DNA of 64,000 bases from the NCBI GenBank assembly GCA_027924585.1, contig BSBM01000994.1:14717001-14781000 (forward strand). The letters run 5' to 3'. Source of the DNA: Larix kaempferi (lineage: Eukaryota; Streptophyta; Pinopsida; Pinales; Pinaceae). How positions within the stretch are numbered: the first letter of the stretch is position 1; each line of letters opens with the position of its first letter. The translations under genes and the position numbers were made by a program. This document shows, in pieces, positions 36,701-47,330 of the stretch. A model generated the notes under the pieces. It searched no databases, was not told where the DNA came from, and saw only the letters and a list, made by a program, of their open reading frames with translations.

Positions 36701-37740
36701 TGGGCTTTACCAAGAGTAAAGCGGATTCCAACCTTTACTACAAGGTTGAGGAAGGGAATCCTGTGATTCTACTCCTGTATGTGGATGACTTATTTGTAAC
36801 AGGAGATGACAGACTAATTGCAGATACTAAAAGGAAGCTTGCCGCTGAATTCAATATGAAAGATTTGGGAATGATGCACTATTTCCTAGGTATGGAGGTG
36901 TGGCAGAATGCAGGTGGGATTTTCCTTGGTCAAGGGAAGTACACAGTAGATATCCTGAAGAGATTTGGGATGATGGATTGCAAGGCCATGGCCACACATA
37001 TGGCGTCGAATCTGAAGCTTCTATGTGATGCTTCATCTAAGCCAGTTGATGTCTCCATGTATCATCAGATGATTGGGTCCTTGATGTACCTGACAAACAC
37101 GAGACCAGACATTTGCTTTGCTGTGAACACATTGAGCCAGTTCCTCACGAATCCAATGAGTGTTCACCTGATTGCTGTAAAGCATGTTCTGAGGTACCTG
37201 AAGGGTACAGTGGATTATGGGCTCAAGTATGAAGCGAATCAAAAGTTTAACCTGCAGGGTTATGTTGATTCAGATTGGGCTGGCAGTGCTGTACATAGGA
37301 AGAGCACATCTGGGTGTTGCTTCAATGTGGGATCAGGTGTGATCTCTTGGTTTAGCAGGAAGCAGTCCTGTGTAGCACTGAGTACAGCAGAGGCTGAGTA
37401 TGTTGCAGCCTGTTCAGCTAGTTGTGAGGCACTATGGCTACGGAAGCTACTGTCTGAGTTATTTGATCTCCCGCTGGATGCTACTTGTATCTTCTGTGAT
37501 AACCAGAGTTGTGTGAAGCTATCCGAGAACCCAGTGTTTCATGACAGGTCGAAACACATAGAGATCAAATATCACTATATCAGGGATATGGTGCAGAGAG
37601 GAGCTGTGAAGCTTCTGTATGTTACGACGGACGAGCAGATTGCAGATGTGCTAACGAAGCCACTAGCCAGGGTGAAGTTCGAGTACTTCAGAGAGAGGCT
37701 TGGCGTGCTTCAGATCGAGGACACTTCAAGGAAGAAGTGA
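33709..37740 (+). pseudogene. Ty1/copia gag-pol polyprotein with one in-frame stop
   Basis: The ATG at 33709 opens a 1,343-codon frame interrupted only by TAG at 36412-36414. Domains in order: copia gag (from KLEGADNFRAWKYRI), CCHC knuckle CFTCNEKGHIAINC (about 34399), protease WLIDSGASKHMTG (about 34642), pre-integrase LWHRRLAHMHY (35041), integrase core (DVCGPM, RSDNGGEF, PYNPQQNGVAERKNR), reverse transcriptase with YVDDLFVTG (YVDD at 36778-36789), and RNase H (VDSDWAG, STAEAEYVAA, DNQSCVKL) ending LTKPLARVKFEYF. The stop falls at the start of reverse transcriptase, just before EGIDYEETFAPVAR. It looks like a single-base nonsense change and blocks the RT-RNase H part unless read through. 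All other catalytic motifs look intact. In this family one polyprotein is cleaved by its own protease. Confidence 0.95.
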
Positions 37741-37774
37741 TGAACACATTTGCTGAAGCCATTCCAAGCATGTT

Positions 37775-37784
37775 GGAAGGGGGA
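37775..37784 (+). other. Internal purine tract just after pol
   Basis: GGAAGGGGGA lies 35 bp past the pol stop, where many copia elements have their polypurine tract, but no LTR follows here. It may be an ancestral or secondary plus-strand primer. Inference only. Confidence 0.35.
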
Positions 37785-37839
37785 TCCTTCACATGGCTGC
37801 GGATGTAAGCGCTGAATAATGAACATCAGGAGGATGTTC

Positions 37840-38090
37840 TGGTTTCTGCTTGGATATGATCAGTTGGATCATTATATGTATTTTGTGTATGCATCATGTT
37901 GGATGCTGGATATGATCAGTTGGATCATTGTATGTATGTATGAATGCATCATGTTGGATGCTGGATATGATCGGTTAGATCATGTGTATGTATTTTGTAT
38001 ATGCATCATGTTGGATGCTGGATATGATCGGATGGATCATGTGCATGTATTTTGTATGAACGCATCATGTTGGATGCTGAATGATACATT
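37840..38090 (+). repeat. Tandem array 1 in the copia tail, units of 55-59 bp
   Basis: About four units carry GCATCATGTTGGATGCTG followed by GATATGATC and GGATCATGTxTATGTATT. Lies between the pol stop and the polypurine tract. Confidence 0.85.
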
Positions 38091-38345
38091 GTGTGGATCA
38101 TGTATGTTTGTATGATCAGGTAGATCATGTATGCTGATGGATACATTGTGTGGATCATGTATCTTTGTATGATCAGGTAGATCATGTATACTGATGGATA
38201 CATTGTGTGGATCATGTATCTTTGTATGATCAGGTAGATCATGTATGCTGATGGATACATTGTGTGGATCATGTATCTTTGTATGATCAGGTGGATGATG
38301 TATGTTGATGGATACATTGTGTGGATCATGTATCTATGTATGTAT
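38091..38345 (+). repeat. Tandem array 2 in the copia tail, 57-bp units
   Basis: About four near-identical 57-bp units contain ATGATCAGGTAGATCATG and GATGGATACATTGTGTGG. Because 57 is divisible by 3, the minus strand shows a 19-residue periodic open frame, which I regard as incidental. The units share the GATCA..GGATCATGTATG core with array 1 and probably derive from it. Confidence 0.9.
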
Positions 38346-38505
38346 CAGGTGGATACTTGGATGATCGTGGATGACGAGCTTCTCCAGATGACATGCAGCA
38401 GGATGTTGCAGTGATGATGATCAGGATGATCATGTGTACATCAGGATGATGTTTGATGAGTATCAGATGATACTTTGTGGCCGTGGATCAGGTTGTGCAG
38501 GAAAG

Positions 38506-39045
38506 CATGTAATTTGTGCCCTGGGAGATTTGCAGATGGTCTTTCGAGGTTTTTCCTATGGCATGTAATTTGGTGCCCTGGGACATCTGGCAAATGCTCT
38601 TGCGAGGTTTTGCTTGGGAGGACATGTAATTTGTGCCCTGGGAGATTTCAGGTCGGAGTTGTGTACCCGTAACATCCTGAGATGCTCTTGCGAGGTTTTG
38701 TCCTATGGCATGTAATTTGCTCCTGGGAGATCTGGACAGGATGAAAAAGGCCTCAGATGCTTCAGCCAGGTTTTGCCATGACCACATGTAATTTGCTCCT
38801 GGGAGATCTGGACATGATGAAAAAGGCCTCAGATGCTTCAGCCAGGTTTTTTGGTGAGATCACATGTAATGTGCTCCTGGGAGATCCGACAGGTAGAGCC
38901 GCGTGCTCGTAACAGCCTGGGATGCTTCAGCCAGGTTTTGTGATGGGTCACATGTAATGTGCTCCTGGGAGATCCTACAGGTAGAGCTGTGTGCTCGTAA
39001 TAGCCTGGGATGCTGTAGCCAAGTTTTGTGACGCACGTAATGAGT
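38506..39045 (+). repeat. Tandem array 3 in the copia tail, 55-88 bp units
   Basis: About seven units each start CATGTAAT(T/G)TG and contain CCTGGGAGATC and GAGGTTTTG or CCAGGTTTTG. Some carry an inserted GTGCTCGTAACAGCCTGGG segment. The variable unit lengths suggest repeated slippage during reverse transcription or replication. Confidence 0.88.
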
Positions 39046-39270
39046 CCGAGGATTCCACAGTATGGCCAGTGATGATGAAGACCTGCAGATGGCGGGCCTA
39101 CATCCAGTATGAAAAAGGACTGGCTCTGTAGAACTTCCTATGACGAGTAGAGTCAGAGATTGGTTGAGATAGCAGCAGCAGTGACGATGATGATGATGAT
39201 GCATCGATGACGATGATCCAGAGAAGAAGACTTGTCTAGAAGATCTGTGTCGAGAAATACCTTCCTAGTT

Positions 39271-39279
39271 AAGAGGGAG
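39271..39279 (+). other. Polypurine tract of nested copia element
   Basis: AAGAGGGAG immediately precedes the 3' LTR start TGTTGATG at 39280. Confidence 0.9.
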
Positions 39280-39888
39280 TGTTGATGTATATGTAACTTC
39301 GGAATGTATTTCATCTGTATATTTTATATATATTTATTGTACCCTTATAAGAGATGTGTTATTCCTCTATAAGGAAGTGTCGTCATGTGGATTGATAAGT
39401 GTCGCAAGTGTGTGTACTTGCCGATGGGTTATTAGACCACCATTTGGAGTCGGCCCAGAATTATATATAATATAATGTGGATGTATCTAAGTAGACAAGT
39501 CGGCCCCATTGGGTCACTGGGCAAAAAGGTAAGTATAAATAGAGATAGGAGATCTCTATTTTAGTCACTCGGAAAAAGTAACTCACTCTCTCTCTAGAAA
39601 GTGGCGCACTTGTGAGGAGGAGGAGGATCATCTGCTAGGAGACTATCTCAGTGTTATTTGGTTGTATTTTGGTTGAGCCATTGCTCTCTCTATCTCTGAG
39701 GAAGTTGTGGGGTTTTTCACCTTAGGGTTTTCCCCACGGAAACTCTGTGTCTCTTGTCTCTATGCTTTTGATTCTTGTGATACTTGTGATGCTTGTCATA
39801 TTATGATTGTCATGCATTGATATACTGTAGATGTTATTCTCTCAGCAAAGATCCTAGAGTATAATGAATTAATGCTCAAAATTTAACA
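39280..39888 (+). repeat. 3' LTR of nested copia element
   Basis: 609 bp, about 98% identical to 32526-33134 by eye (about 11 substitutions, no indels). Followed by the GTGTC target-site duplication. Confidence 0.95.
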
Positions 39889-39893
39889 GTGTC

Positions 39894-40737
39894 CATACTT
39901 CTTACAATAATGACATTGAATTTTTTATTTATCATACCTTTGTCCACTTGCCTAACTAGAGGTCTGATTCTAACCTCTTCCTGGGACATGTGCAGGGCTA
40001 CTGCTACGACCTCCTCTGAAAGAGATTCGTCCTCTGGCTCTAGAGTTTTATCTTCCTCTACCTCTTCCATGACTTATGGATGACTGTACTGCAAATGCAC
40101 CTTCCAATGATGTGTCTAAACCACTGATTCTATGTTCATGATTGAGTAATGAGGGTTGCAACTCAGCAATAGTAAATGTGGACAGATCTTTGTTTTCCTC
40201 CAGGGTCACAACTAAAGATTCAAACTTCTCTGGAAGAACTCTAAGAACTTTTTCAACAACTCTTTGGTCACCTAGAGTTTCTCCATGAGACTTTATTTGA
40301 TTAACCAGACCAATAACCCAAGTATAGAATGAGTCTACTGACTCTATATCTTTCATTGACAGAGATTCAAAATCTCTTCTAAGAATCTATAATTTCGCAG
40401 TCTTTACCTTGTTCAAACTTTGATATGAAGTTTCCAGCATTTCCCACGCTTCCTTAGCTGACTACGCTATTGCTACTCTTGGGAGTATGGATTCATATGT
40501 CGCTTGATGTATGTGGAACAACACCTTTCCATCTTTCATCCTTTGTTCCTTCACAACATCCTTCTCATCTTTTGTGAGATTGTTATATGTTGCTAGATCT
40601 GTTGGTTCTACATAACCATGATGGACTATTTCCTATACACCTTGACCTCTAAACAAAGCTTTCATAGTTAGAGACCAATATTCATAATTTTTACCTAAAA
40701 ATATTGGAGTTTGCAAATTACCAGAAGTGGAAGCCAT
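39894..40737 (-). pseudogene. Copia unit A gag
   Basis: The ATG at 40737 begins a gag of the UBN2 type. Recognisable parts include IFLGKNYEYWSLTMKALFRG, a decayed IHQATYESILP segment, and DIESVDSFYTWVIGLVNQIKSHGE...RVLPEKFESLVVTLEE. The frame is split by several stops. The zinc knuckle at its C-terminal end is cut by the nested copia insertion. Gag forms the cytoplasmic particle in family members. Confidence 0.82.
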
Positions 40738-40786
40738 TCTTAACTGCTTTTACCTTATGAATTCAATTCCTTCTTTCCGTAAACCA

Positions 40787-40799
40787 GGCTCTGATACCA
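40787..40799 (-). other. Primer-binding site of unit A
   Basis: TGGTATCAGAGCC on the minus strand, two bases from the central LTR end; a perfect match to the usual initiator-Met primer site. Confidence 0.92.
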
Positions 40800-40801
40800 G
40801 A

Positions 40802-41785
40802 TCAAGGGAAAATCACACCGTGCAGTAAATAAGATTTAACTGTGCAGTAGATGAATATATTCTTTTTCGTTTTCTGTGGACTTCGTCGATCATACAATAG
40901 AGAACCCCGAATTTACTTCACGGAACACTTGCCTCACTTAAGAATTAACTTCGTAGTTTTAACTGCGCGATATCAATTTTTACTTCGCGGCAATTAAGGG
41001 CTCGATTTCGACTTTCTACTACATGGTGAACTTCACAGTGATGCTCAGTTAAATTTGCAATACTTACTTTGCGTACTTCTCAAATACTTTCACGGATCAC
41101 TTAATCAAACTTATCATGAAATATATTTTCTAATGCTTAACAACTTAAAACGTCTTACACGAAGTTACTCCTTGTTAAATTAGAACTTTCACTGCGTTGA
41201 ACTATCTCTAAATCTTGATTTCTTTTACTGCGGGTGAATGTAAACAAAATTCACACGAGTAAATGTGGAGATGATGTGCAACTTGCAATATTAAACATTC
41301 TTGAGAATGACACATAAAACTATAGACTTGTATATTTACCATAGTAAACTGCGCAATGCCTCAAAACGTGGAAATGAGTTTTCACTTGATCTTTTTTACT
41401 TTCACAGAGCTTGGGCTCTTCATACAATTCACGAGAGCTTCTTCTCCTTTCCCTCTTCTTACACATCTCCTTTTGTGTTTCAACTATGAGCTTCTACTTA
41501 TAGCATTTCCTATCAACCGACTTAAGATTGCTTCACTTGGAAGCTATAGGTTTGCATTAAACACATAAATTAATTTATACCTAAGAAATCTTGATGTGTG
41601 AACTAATAACGTGGCTACATAAATATAAATTGACATGCACTGGACTGGATGTCAACTAAATGATAGACTGACATTGCAGACTGTGTGCTGAAACAAAAAA
41701 TACTGACAGGGTCAACTGATGGGGTGACTGACAGAGCCGACGGAGTAGATACGCGATCAACTCATTAATTACATATTTTCCAACA
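40802..41785 (-). repeat. Central LTR of the copia array, shared by both units
   Basis: 984 bp. On its left a primer-binding site makes it the 5' LTR of unit A. On its right a polypurine tract makes it the 3' LTR of unit B. No target-site duplication separates the units here. Confidence 0.92.
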
Positions 41786-41794
41786 CTCCCCTTT
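41786..41794 (-). other. Polypurine tract of unit B
   Basis: AAAGGGGAG on the minus strand, directly before the central LTR start TGTTGG. Confidence 0.85.
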
Positions 41795-41869
41795 AATTAT
41801 GAGCGAATGGGGATCATAAAACAAAATTAAAATATTACAAAATATTTCAGAGCTGAAACATGCTCTATG

Positions 41870-43448
41870 TATGACAAAGTTCACTGCGCATAACTTGTCA
41901 CTCCTAAACAAGTTTGCAAATATTGGAATGGGTCCTTTGCCAATGGTTTTGTAAATATGTCTGCTATCTGATCTTCAGACCTGCAAAATTCTAAACAAAT
42001 TTCTTTGTTGTTTATCAATTCTCTGATGAAGTGATACCTTGTGTCAATGTGCTTGGTTATCTTGTGATATACATGGTTCTTTGATAATGCGATAGCTGAA
42101 TTGTTGTCACAGTAAATGACTCTGGGTTCTTGTTCATTCTACGATAGTTCACTTAACATCCTCCACATCCAAACCGCTTGACATGTAGCACTTGTAGTTG
42201 CAACATACTTTGCTTCTGTTGAAGAAAGAGTTACTATGGGATGTTTCTTTGAAGCCCATGATAAAACACCTGTTCCTACATGAAATGTATTCCCAGATGT
42301 GCTTTTTCTGTCATCTATGTTGCCTCCATTATCACTGTCAATGTATCCAATGAGTTTGAAATTTTCTGAGGTTGAATACAAAATACCAAATTCGTTTGTT
42401 CCACTTACATATCTCAGAATCCTTTTACATTCTTACCAATGCGATTCTTTTGGTGACTCCATGAATCTTGAGATTAAGCTGAATCCATACATGATATCTG
42501 GCCTTGCTGCTGTAAAAAACATAACGTTGCTAACGAGCCTTTTAAACAGAGTTGGATCTACATTGGATCCGTCATCATCCTTGCTCAATTTCAAACCTGT
42601 TATACTGGTGTTGGAGCTATCTTACAGTTTAACATTTAAATCTATTCAAGACATCACTTGCATATTTTGACTGAGATATAGATATCCCATTTTCGGTATG
42701 TTGCACTTCAATGCCCAGAAAATACTTCATAAGCCCCAAATTAGTCATTTCAAATTCACTTTCCATGACTATTCTAAATTCTTCTATGCGAAAATCACCA
42801 GTAAATATTAAATCATCTACATACAGGCAGACAATTAGCTTATGACTTTGCTCATTGATTTTTGTGTACAACGTTTGCTCACATTCACTTCTGTGAAATC
42901 CATTCTGAATGAGGTATGAGTCAATGCAACTGTACCAAGCTCTAGGAGCTTCCTTCAAGCCATAAAGTGTATTTTTCAGTCTGTATACTCTGTATCATTG
43001 TCCTGAAACTATATAGTCTTGTGGCTGCTCCACATATACTTCCTCTTCCAAATAACCATTTAAAAATGCATACTCTACATCCATTTGATAAACAGGCTAT
43101 ATCTTATGTGCCGCGATGGCCAAAACTGTTCTGATTGTATCCATTCGAGCTACAAGTGCAAAAGTTTCATTGAAGTTTATGTGAGGCTGTTGTGTGAATC
43201 CTCTTGCTACCAATCTTGCCTTGTGCTTCTGCACATTTCCATCAACATTTTGCTTTGTCTTATAAATCCATTTCATGCTTATCACATCCCTGTCCTTAGG
43301 AACATTAACCAGTTCCCATGTTTCCTTCTTCTCTATGCATTCTATTTCTTCATTCATGGCTTGTGCCTAGACTTCATCCTCAACAGCTTCTTCATATGTT
43401 AGTGGATCATTAACTTGAGAAAATAATGCAAAACATGAGAATGAATTA
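41870..43448 (-). pseudogene. Copia unit B reverse transcriptase and RNase H
   Basis: Open fragments cover the reverse transcriptase N-terminus (43097-43357: CIEKKETWELVNVP, ISMKWIYKTKQ, ARLVARGFTQQ), the palm with LYVDDLIFTGD (42629-42958), and RNase H (42139-42381: SDNGGNIDDRKSTSGN, VTLSSTEAKYVA). Frameshifts and stops separate them, so no full enzyme can be made. It is homologous to unit A throughout and ends at about 41870 with the copia C-terminal tail. Confidence 0.88.
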
Positions 43449-44780
43449 ACTTGTCTAATTTTCTTCTTAGCTCATCTGGAATATCTGCATATGCTACACA
43501 ACAAAAAACTTTTAAATCCGAAACACTATGTTTCATACCTGTCCATGCTTCCTGTGGAACTTTGTTCTTCACACTCTTCGTCGGAGATCAATTCATGATG
43601 TAAACAGTAGTTGCCACTGCTTCAGCCCAGTATTCATTCGACAAATAAATGGCTGCCAACATACTGCATGCCATCTCCATAATGGTTATGTTCTTCCTCT
43701 CTACGATACCATTCTGTTGCGGTGTATGCCGCGCAGTGAATTGCTTCTGTATGTCATGATTTTTGCAAAAGTTTAGGAAATCATTTGAGACATACTCAAT
43801 ACCTCTATCTGTTCTTAAGATCTTGATGCTGTAACCACTATGCTTCTCCACAAGTGCCTTGAACGGCTGAAAACAACTAAACACATCAGATTTATTTTTT
43901 AGAAAATATACCTAGGTTTTTCTTGTAAAATCATCAGTAAAAGTGAGAAGATAAGTCCATCCTCCCATGGACGGTGTTTGCATTGGTCCACAAATATCAG
44001 AGTGCACAATTTAAAAATGTGTGCAAGCTCTGTATGACTTTCCGACTGGAAAAGCTTATTTGTGTTGTTTTCCAAAAATACAACCTTCACAAATTCTCTC
44101 TGGCTTTTCAATTGGTGGCAATCCTTTCACCATATTCTTCATGTGTAGTAGCTTCAGCCCACCAAAATTCAGATGTCCAAATCTTAAATGGCACAACCAG
44201 GATTCATCCCAACTTCCGTTTGAAAGGCAGCTTGCATTCCGCTGTCTTTTTCTCCTTTGCACAGTGAATGTCTCTTGCTTTGCTTTTTGCTTTGAACGCA
44301 GATCCAGAATTTTCATTCTATCTTTCATGAATAACTTGAGTTGTTTTTCCTTTTATGATGGGTCTTATTCTCAAAGGAAACAACTAATTGCTTATCATCT
44401 GCACTTTGGCTATCAACTGATTGCTTGGATATATTTCTTTGATCAGACAATGCTTTCCTATCATATGGATTCTGTAACATTTTTCCATCAGTTTTCCAGT
44501 AATCATCAAATTATGCTTCAAACCTTCAACATAATAACATCATGCATAAATTTATGCTCCCCCTATTTTGTTAGAATATCAATGGTACCCTTACCCAAAA
44601 TAGTGACTTGAATATTGTTTCCAAGTGTGACATCAGTTTGAACTGATTTATATAGATTAGAGAATATACTTAAATTACCAGTCATATGATTGCTATAGCC
44701 TGAGTCTAAATACCATATGTCATTTGGACTTTCTTAAACAGCATTGCAATTAAGTGAAGGTGCACATGCTAAGAACAGTG
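43449..44780 (-). pseudogene. Copia unit B protease and integrase region
   Basis: Fragments show the integrase core and C-terminal half (43588-43884: ILRTDRGIEYVSNDF, HTPQQNGIVERKN), the N-terminal HLRFGHLNFGGL zinc region (44056-44328) and protease remnants. Relative to unit A about 420 bp are missing at 43449, where the integrase-RT linker (29256-29680 in unit A) should be. The site matching the solo-LTR insertion of unit A is undisturbed near 43930. Confidence 0.82.
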
Positions 44781-45775
44781 AGTTGTTCGAAATTTTGTTG
44801 TTGCTTGACTGAGCTTCACCTTGCTTTCCTTGGTCATACTGCTTCTTCTTGCATTCATATGCCAAGTGTCCATACTTCTTACAATAATGACATTGAATTT
44901 TTTATTTATCATACGTTTGTCCACTTGGCCGACTAGGGATCTGATTCTGACCTCTTCCTGCGACATGTGCAGGGCTGCTAGTGCAACTTCCTTTGAAAGA
45001 GCTTCATACTCTGCCTCTAGAGTTTGATCGTCCTCTACCTCTTCCAGGACTTATGGATGACTGTGCTTCCAATGCAGCTTCCAGCGATGTATCTGAACCG
45101 CTAATTTTATGTTCATGGTTGAGTAATGAGCCTTGCAACTCATCAATAGTAAATGTGGACAGATCTTTGTTTCTTTCTCCAAGGTCACAACTAAAGATTC
45201 AAATTTCTTTGGAATAACTCTAAGAACTTTTTCAACAACTCTTTGGTCACCTAGAGTTTCTCCATGAGACTTTATTTGATTAAATAGACCAATAACACGA
45301 GTATAGAATGAGACTACTAGCTCTGTATATTTCATTGACAGAGATTCAAAATCTCTTCTAAGAATATGTAATTTCATAGTTTTTACCTTGTTCAAACCTT
45401 GATATGAAGTTTCCAGCGTGTCCCACGCTTCCTTAACTGACTGTGCTGCTGATACTCTTGGGAGTATGGATTCATCTATCGCTTGATGTATGTGGAACAA
45501 CGCCTTTCGATCTTTATTCCTCTGTTCCTTCAGAACATCCTTCTCAACTTGTGTGAGATTGTTGTATGCTGCTAGATCTGCTGGTTCTGCATAACCATGC
45601 CGGACTATTTCCAATTACATCTTGACCTCTAAACAAAGCTTTCATAGTTAGAGATCAATATTCATAATTTTTATACATCTTGACCTCTAAACAAAGCTTT
45701 CATAGTTAGAGACCAATATTCATAATTTTTACCTGAAAAGATTGGAGTTTGCAAATTACTAGAAGTGGAAGCCAT
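44781..45775 (-). pseudogene. Copia unit B gag with a 58-bp internal duplication
   Basis: The ATG at 45775 opens gag (TPIFSGKNYEYWSLTMKALF). A 58-bp tandem duplication (unit starts at 45617 and 45675) shifts the frame early. The main UBN2-like part follows at 45051-45614 (KALFHIHQAIDESILPRVSA, AWDTLETSYQGLNKVK, FESLVVTLEK). A CCHC zinc-knuckle remnant lies near 44850-44890 and retains the site homologous to the nested copia insertion in unit A. Confidence 0.85.
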
Positions 45776-45824
45776 TCTTAACCGCTTTTCTCTTATGAAT
45801 TGAATTCCTTCTTTCCGTAAACCA

Positions 45825-45837
45825 GGCTCTGATACCA
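45825..45837 (-). other. Primer-binding site of unit B
   Basis: TGGTATCAGAGCC on the minus strand, two bases from the right LTR; identical to that of unit A. Confidence 0.92.
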
Positions 45838-45839
45838 GA

Positions 45840-46372
45840 TCAAGGGAAAAGCACACCAATCAGTAAATAAGATTTAACTGCGTAGTAGATGAATGTCTTC
45901 TTTTTCTTTTGCTGCAGACTTCGTCGATCATAGAATAGAGAACACCAAATTTACTTCGTGGAACACTTGCTTCACTTAAGAATTAACTTTGCAGCTTTAA
46001 CTACGCAATATCAACTTTTACTTCACGGCGATTAACTGCGCGATTTCGACTTTCTACTACGTGGTGAACTTTGCAGTGATGCACAGTTAACTTCGCAATA
46101 CAACCAACTTAAGATCGCTTCACTTGGAAGCTGCAGGTTTGCATTAAACACAAAAATTAATTTCTACCTAAGAAATCTTGATGTGCGAACTAGTAACGCG
46201 GTTACATAAATATAACTTGACGTGGGTCGGATTGGCTGCTAACTAACTGAGAGACTGACATTGCAGACTGTGCGGTGACACAAAAAATACTTAAAGGGTC
46301 AACTGACGGGGCGACTGACAAAGCCGGTGCAGTAAATACGTGATCAATTCATTAATTACATATTTTCTAACA
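45840..46372 (-). repeat. Right LTR of the copia array, internally deleted
   Basis: 533 bp, matching both ends of the other LTRs but lacking about 450 bp at position 46101. The outer end reads TGTTAGAAAA on the minus strand and is followed on the plus strand by the AAGAT target-site duplication. Confidence 0.88.
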
Positions 46373-46389
46373 AAGATATCTTTAAATAA

Positions 46390-47330
46390 TGCCAAATCAG
46401 ATTTGATCGAAAATGAAGTACACAATAGAGGCAAGCAATTTGACGTTGAAGTTTAACACCAAATTCATGAGCCATTGTGGGACCTCATAATCAATTAGTA
46501 GCAATGGCAGTCGATTTGATTCGGTGATATTTGAGAAAGCTTGTTTAAGTTCATGGGAAGAAGTAAATTTGTACTTGACAAAGGTACGCTCTTTTGTCCA
46601 TTTTACCTACGCCTCTTTCTTTAGATTGAATACAGTGCTCTTCCACTTTCTTCAAAAGCACTTATATGCTTAATATCCTTTTTCTACTTTATCCCTTATT
46701 CGTGGGAAATATAGAACATGGGGACTGGCTTGTCCAATCTTGTGCTATGCACATGTTTTTGTCTCTTTGTAATGAAGGGGTGTCTAACTTGGAGAGTCCA
46801 AAAGGAAAACGGAACGCACATCACAATAATAGGATTAACATTCACATCAAATGCTTAAATGGTTCTGCTCAAGTTCTATTAATATGTGGCTCTCAATTGG
46901 CTCATAAATATATTAAATCCTCGAATCATTGAAGGGCTATATAATTGTTGTAAATCATTTTTTTGACTGTTAATGCCAGAATATTGAAATTAAATTGCTT
47001 TGTTAAAATAGTAAAATGGGTTTGGGAAGCTTAAAAATAACATCTTTACTAAAAATGAGCGCAAAAGCATGGATGTAGCATGGATGTCTTTCCTCGCAAA
47101 TCCAAGAACGAATTCCTCTGGCAGATTTTTTTGATTCAGATCGCTGAACCCACGTAATAAAACCTGTGAGAAACTTTGAAAATCATCACAACCTGTGCCA
47201 AATAATGTAACCATCCATTCTAAAAGAACTCTTAATTGAGAATGAAGAGCTTCAACAATATACTTGCCTAGCAATGGAGCGCCTTCATTGGAATTAGGAT
47301 AAAATGATTACCTGCTAGTGGCTTAGAAAT
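46390..47330 (-). pseudogene. Coding-like fragments of an unidentified protein gene
   Basis: Two minus-strand stretches look protein-like. About 47030-47320 contains GAPLLGKYIVEALHSQLRV and NLPEEFVLGFARKD; about 46390-46610 contains TFVKYKFTSSHELKQAF and RLPLLLIDYEVPQWL. They are unlike the surrounding AT-rich sequence and could be two exons, or remnants, of one host gene. Possible splice sites are seen (a CAG/GTAATC before, and GTAAAG after, the first stretch), but I could not build a consistent model. I do not recognise the family. Confidence 0.3.

Larger units (their letters stand above)
32526..39888 (+). mobile_element. Nearly complete Ty1/copia element nested in unit A
   Basis: 7,363 bp with 609-bp LTRs (TGTTGATG...TTTAACA) and a perfect GTGTC target-site duplication (32521-32525 and 39889-39893). 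A primer-binding site directly follows the 5' LTR and a polypurine tract directly precedes the 3' LTR. A gag-pol frame of 1,343 codons is broken by one TAG. The LTRs differ at about 11 of 609 positions by eye, indicating a fairly recent insertion. It sits in the zinc-knuckle coding region of unit A, as shown by the intact homologous site in unit B near 44870. A 1.5-kb tandem-repeat-rich tail after pol is unusual. Confidence 0.95.
26617..46372 (-). mobile_element. Tandem Ty1/copia array: LTR-internal-LTR-internal-LTR
   Basis: Three homologous LTRs in the same orientation (26617-27597, 40802-41785, 45840-46372) enclose two related internal regions. The outer ends carry one perfect 5-bp target-site duplication, AAGAT at 26612-26616 and 46373-46377. 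The central LTR serves as 5' LTR of the left unit (primer-binding site at its left edge) and 3' LTR of the right unit (polypurine tract at its right edge). LTR ends are TGTTGG (mutated to TGTTAG in the right copy) and CCCTTGA on the minus strand. The left unit contains two later insertions. Both units encode the same Ty1/copia gag-protease-integrase-RT-RNase H order and are broken by stops and indels. Confidence 0.88.

Noticed and set aside
38006-38329. 107-codon open frame with 19-residue repeats (MIHTMYPSAYMIYLIIQRY-like) on the minus strand
   Set aside because: It is the antisense translation of the 57-bp tandem array inside the copia tail; the periodic frame follows from a unit length divisible by three.
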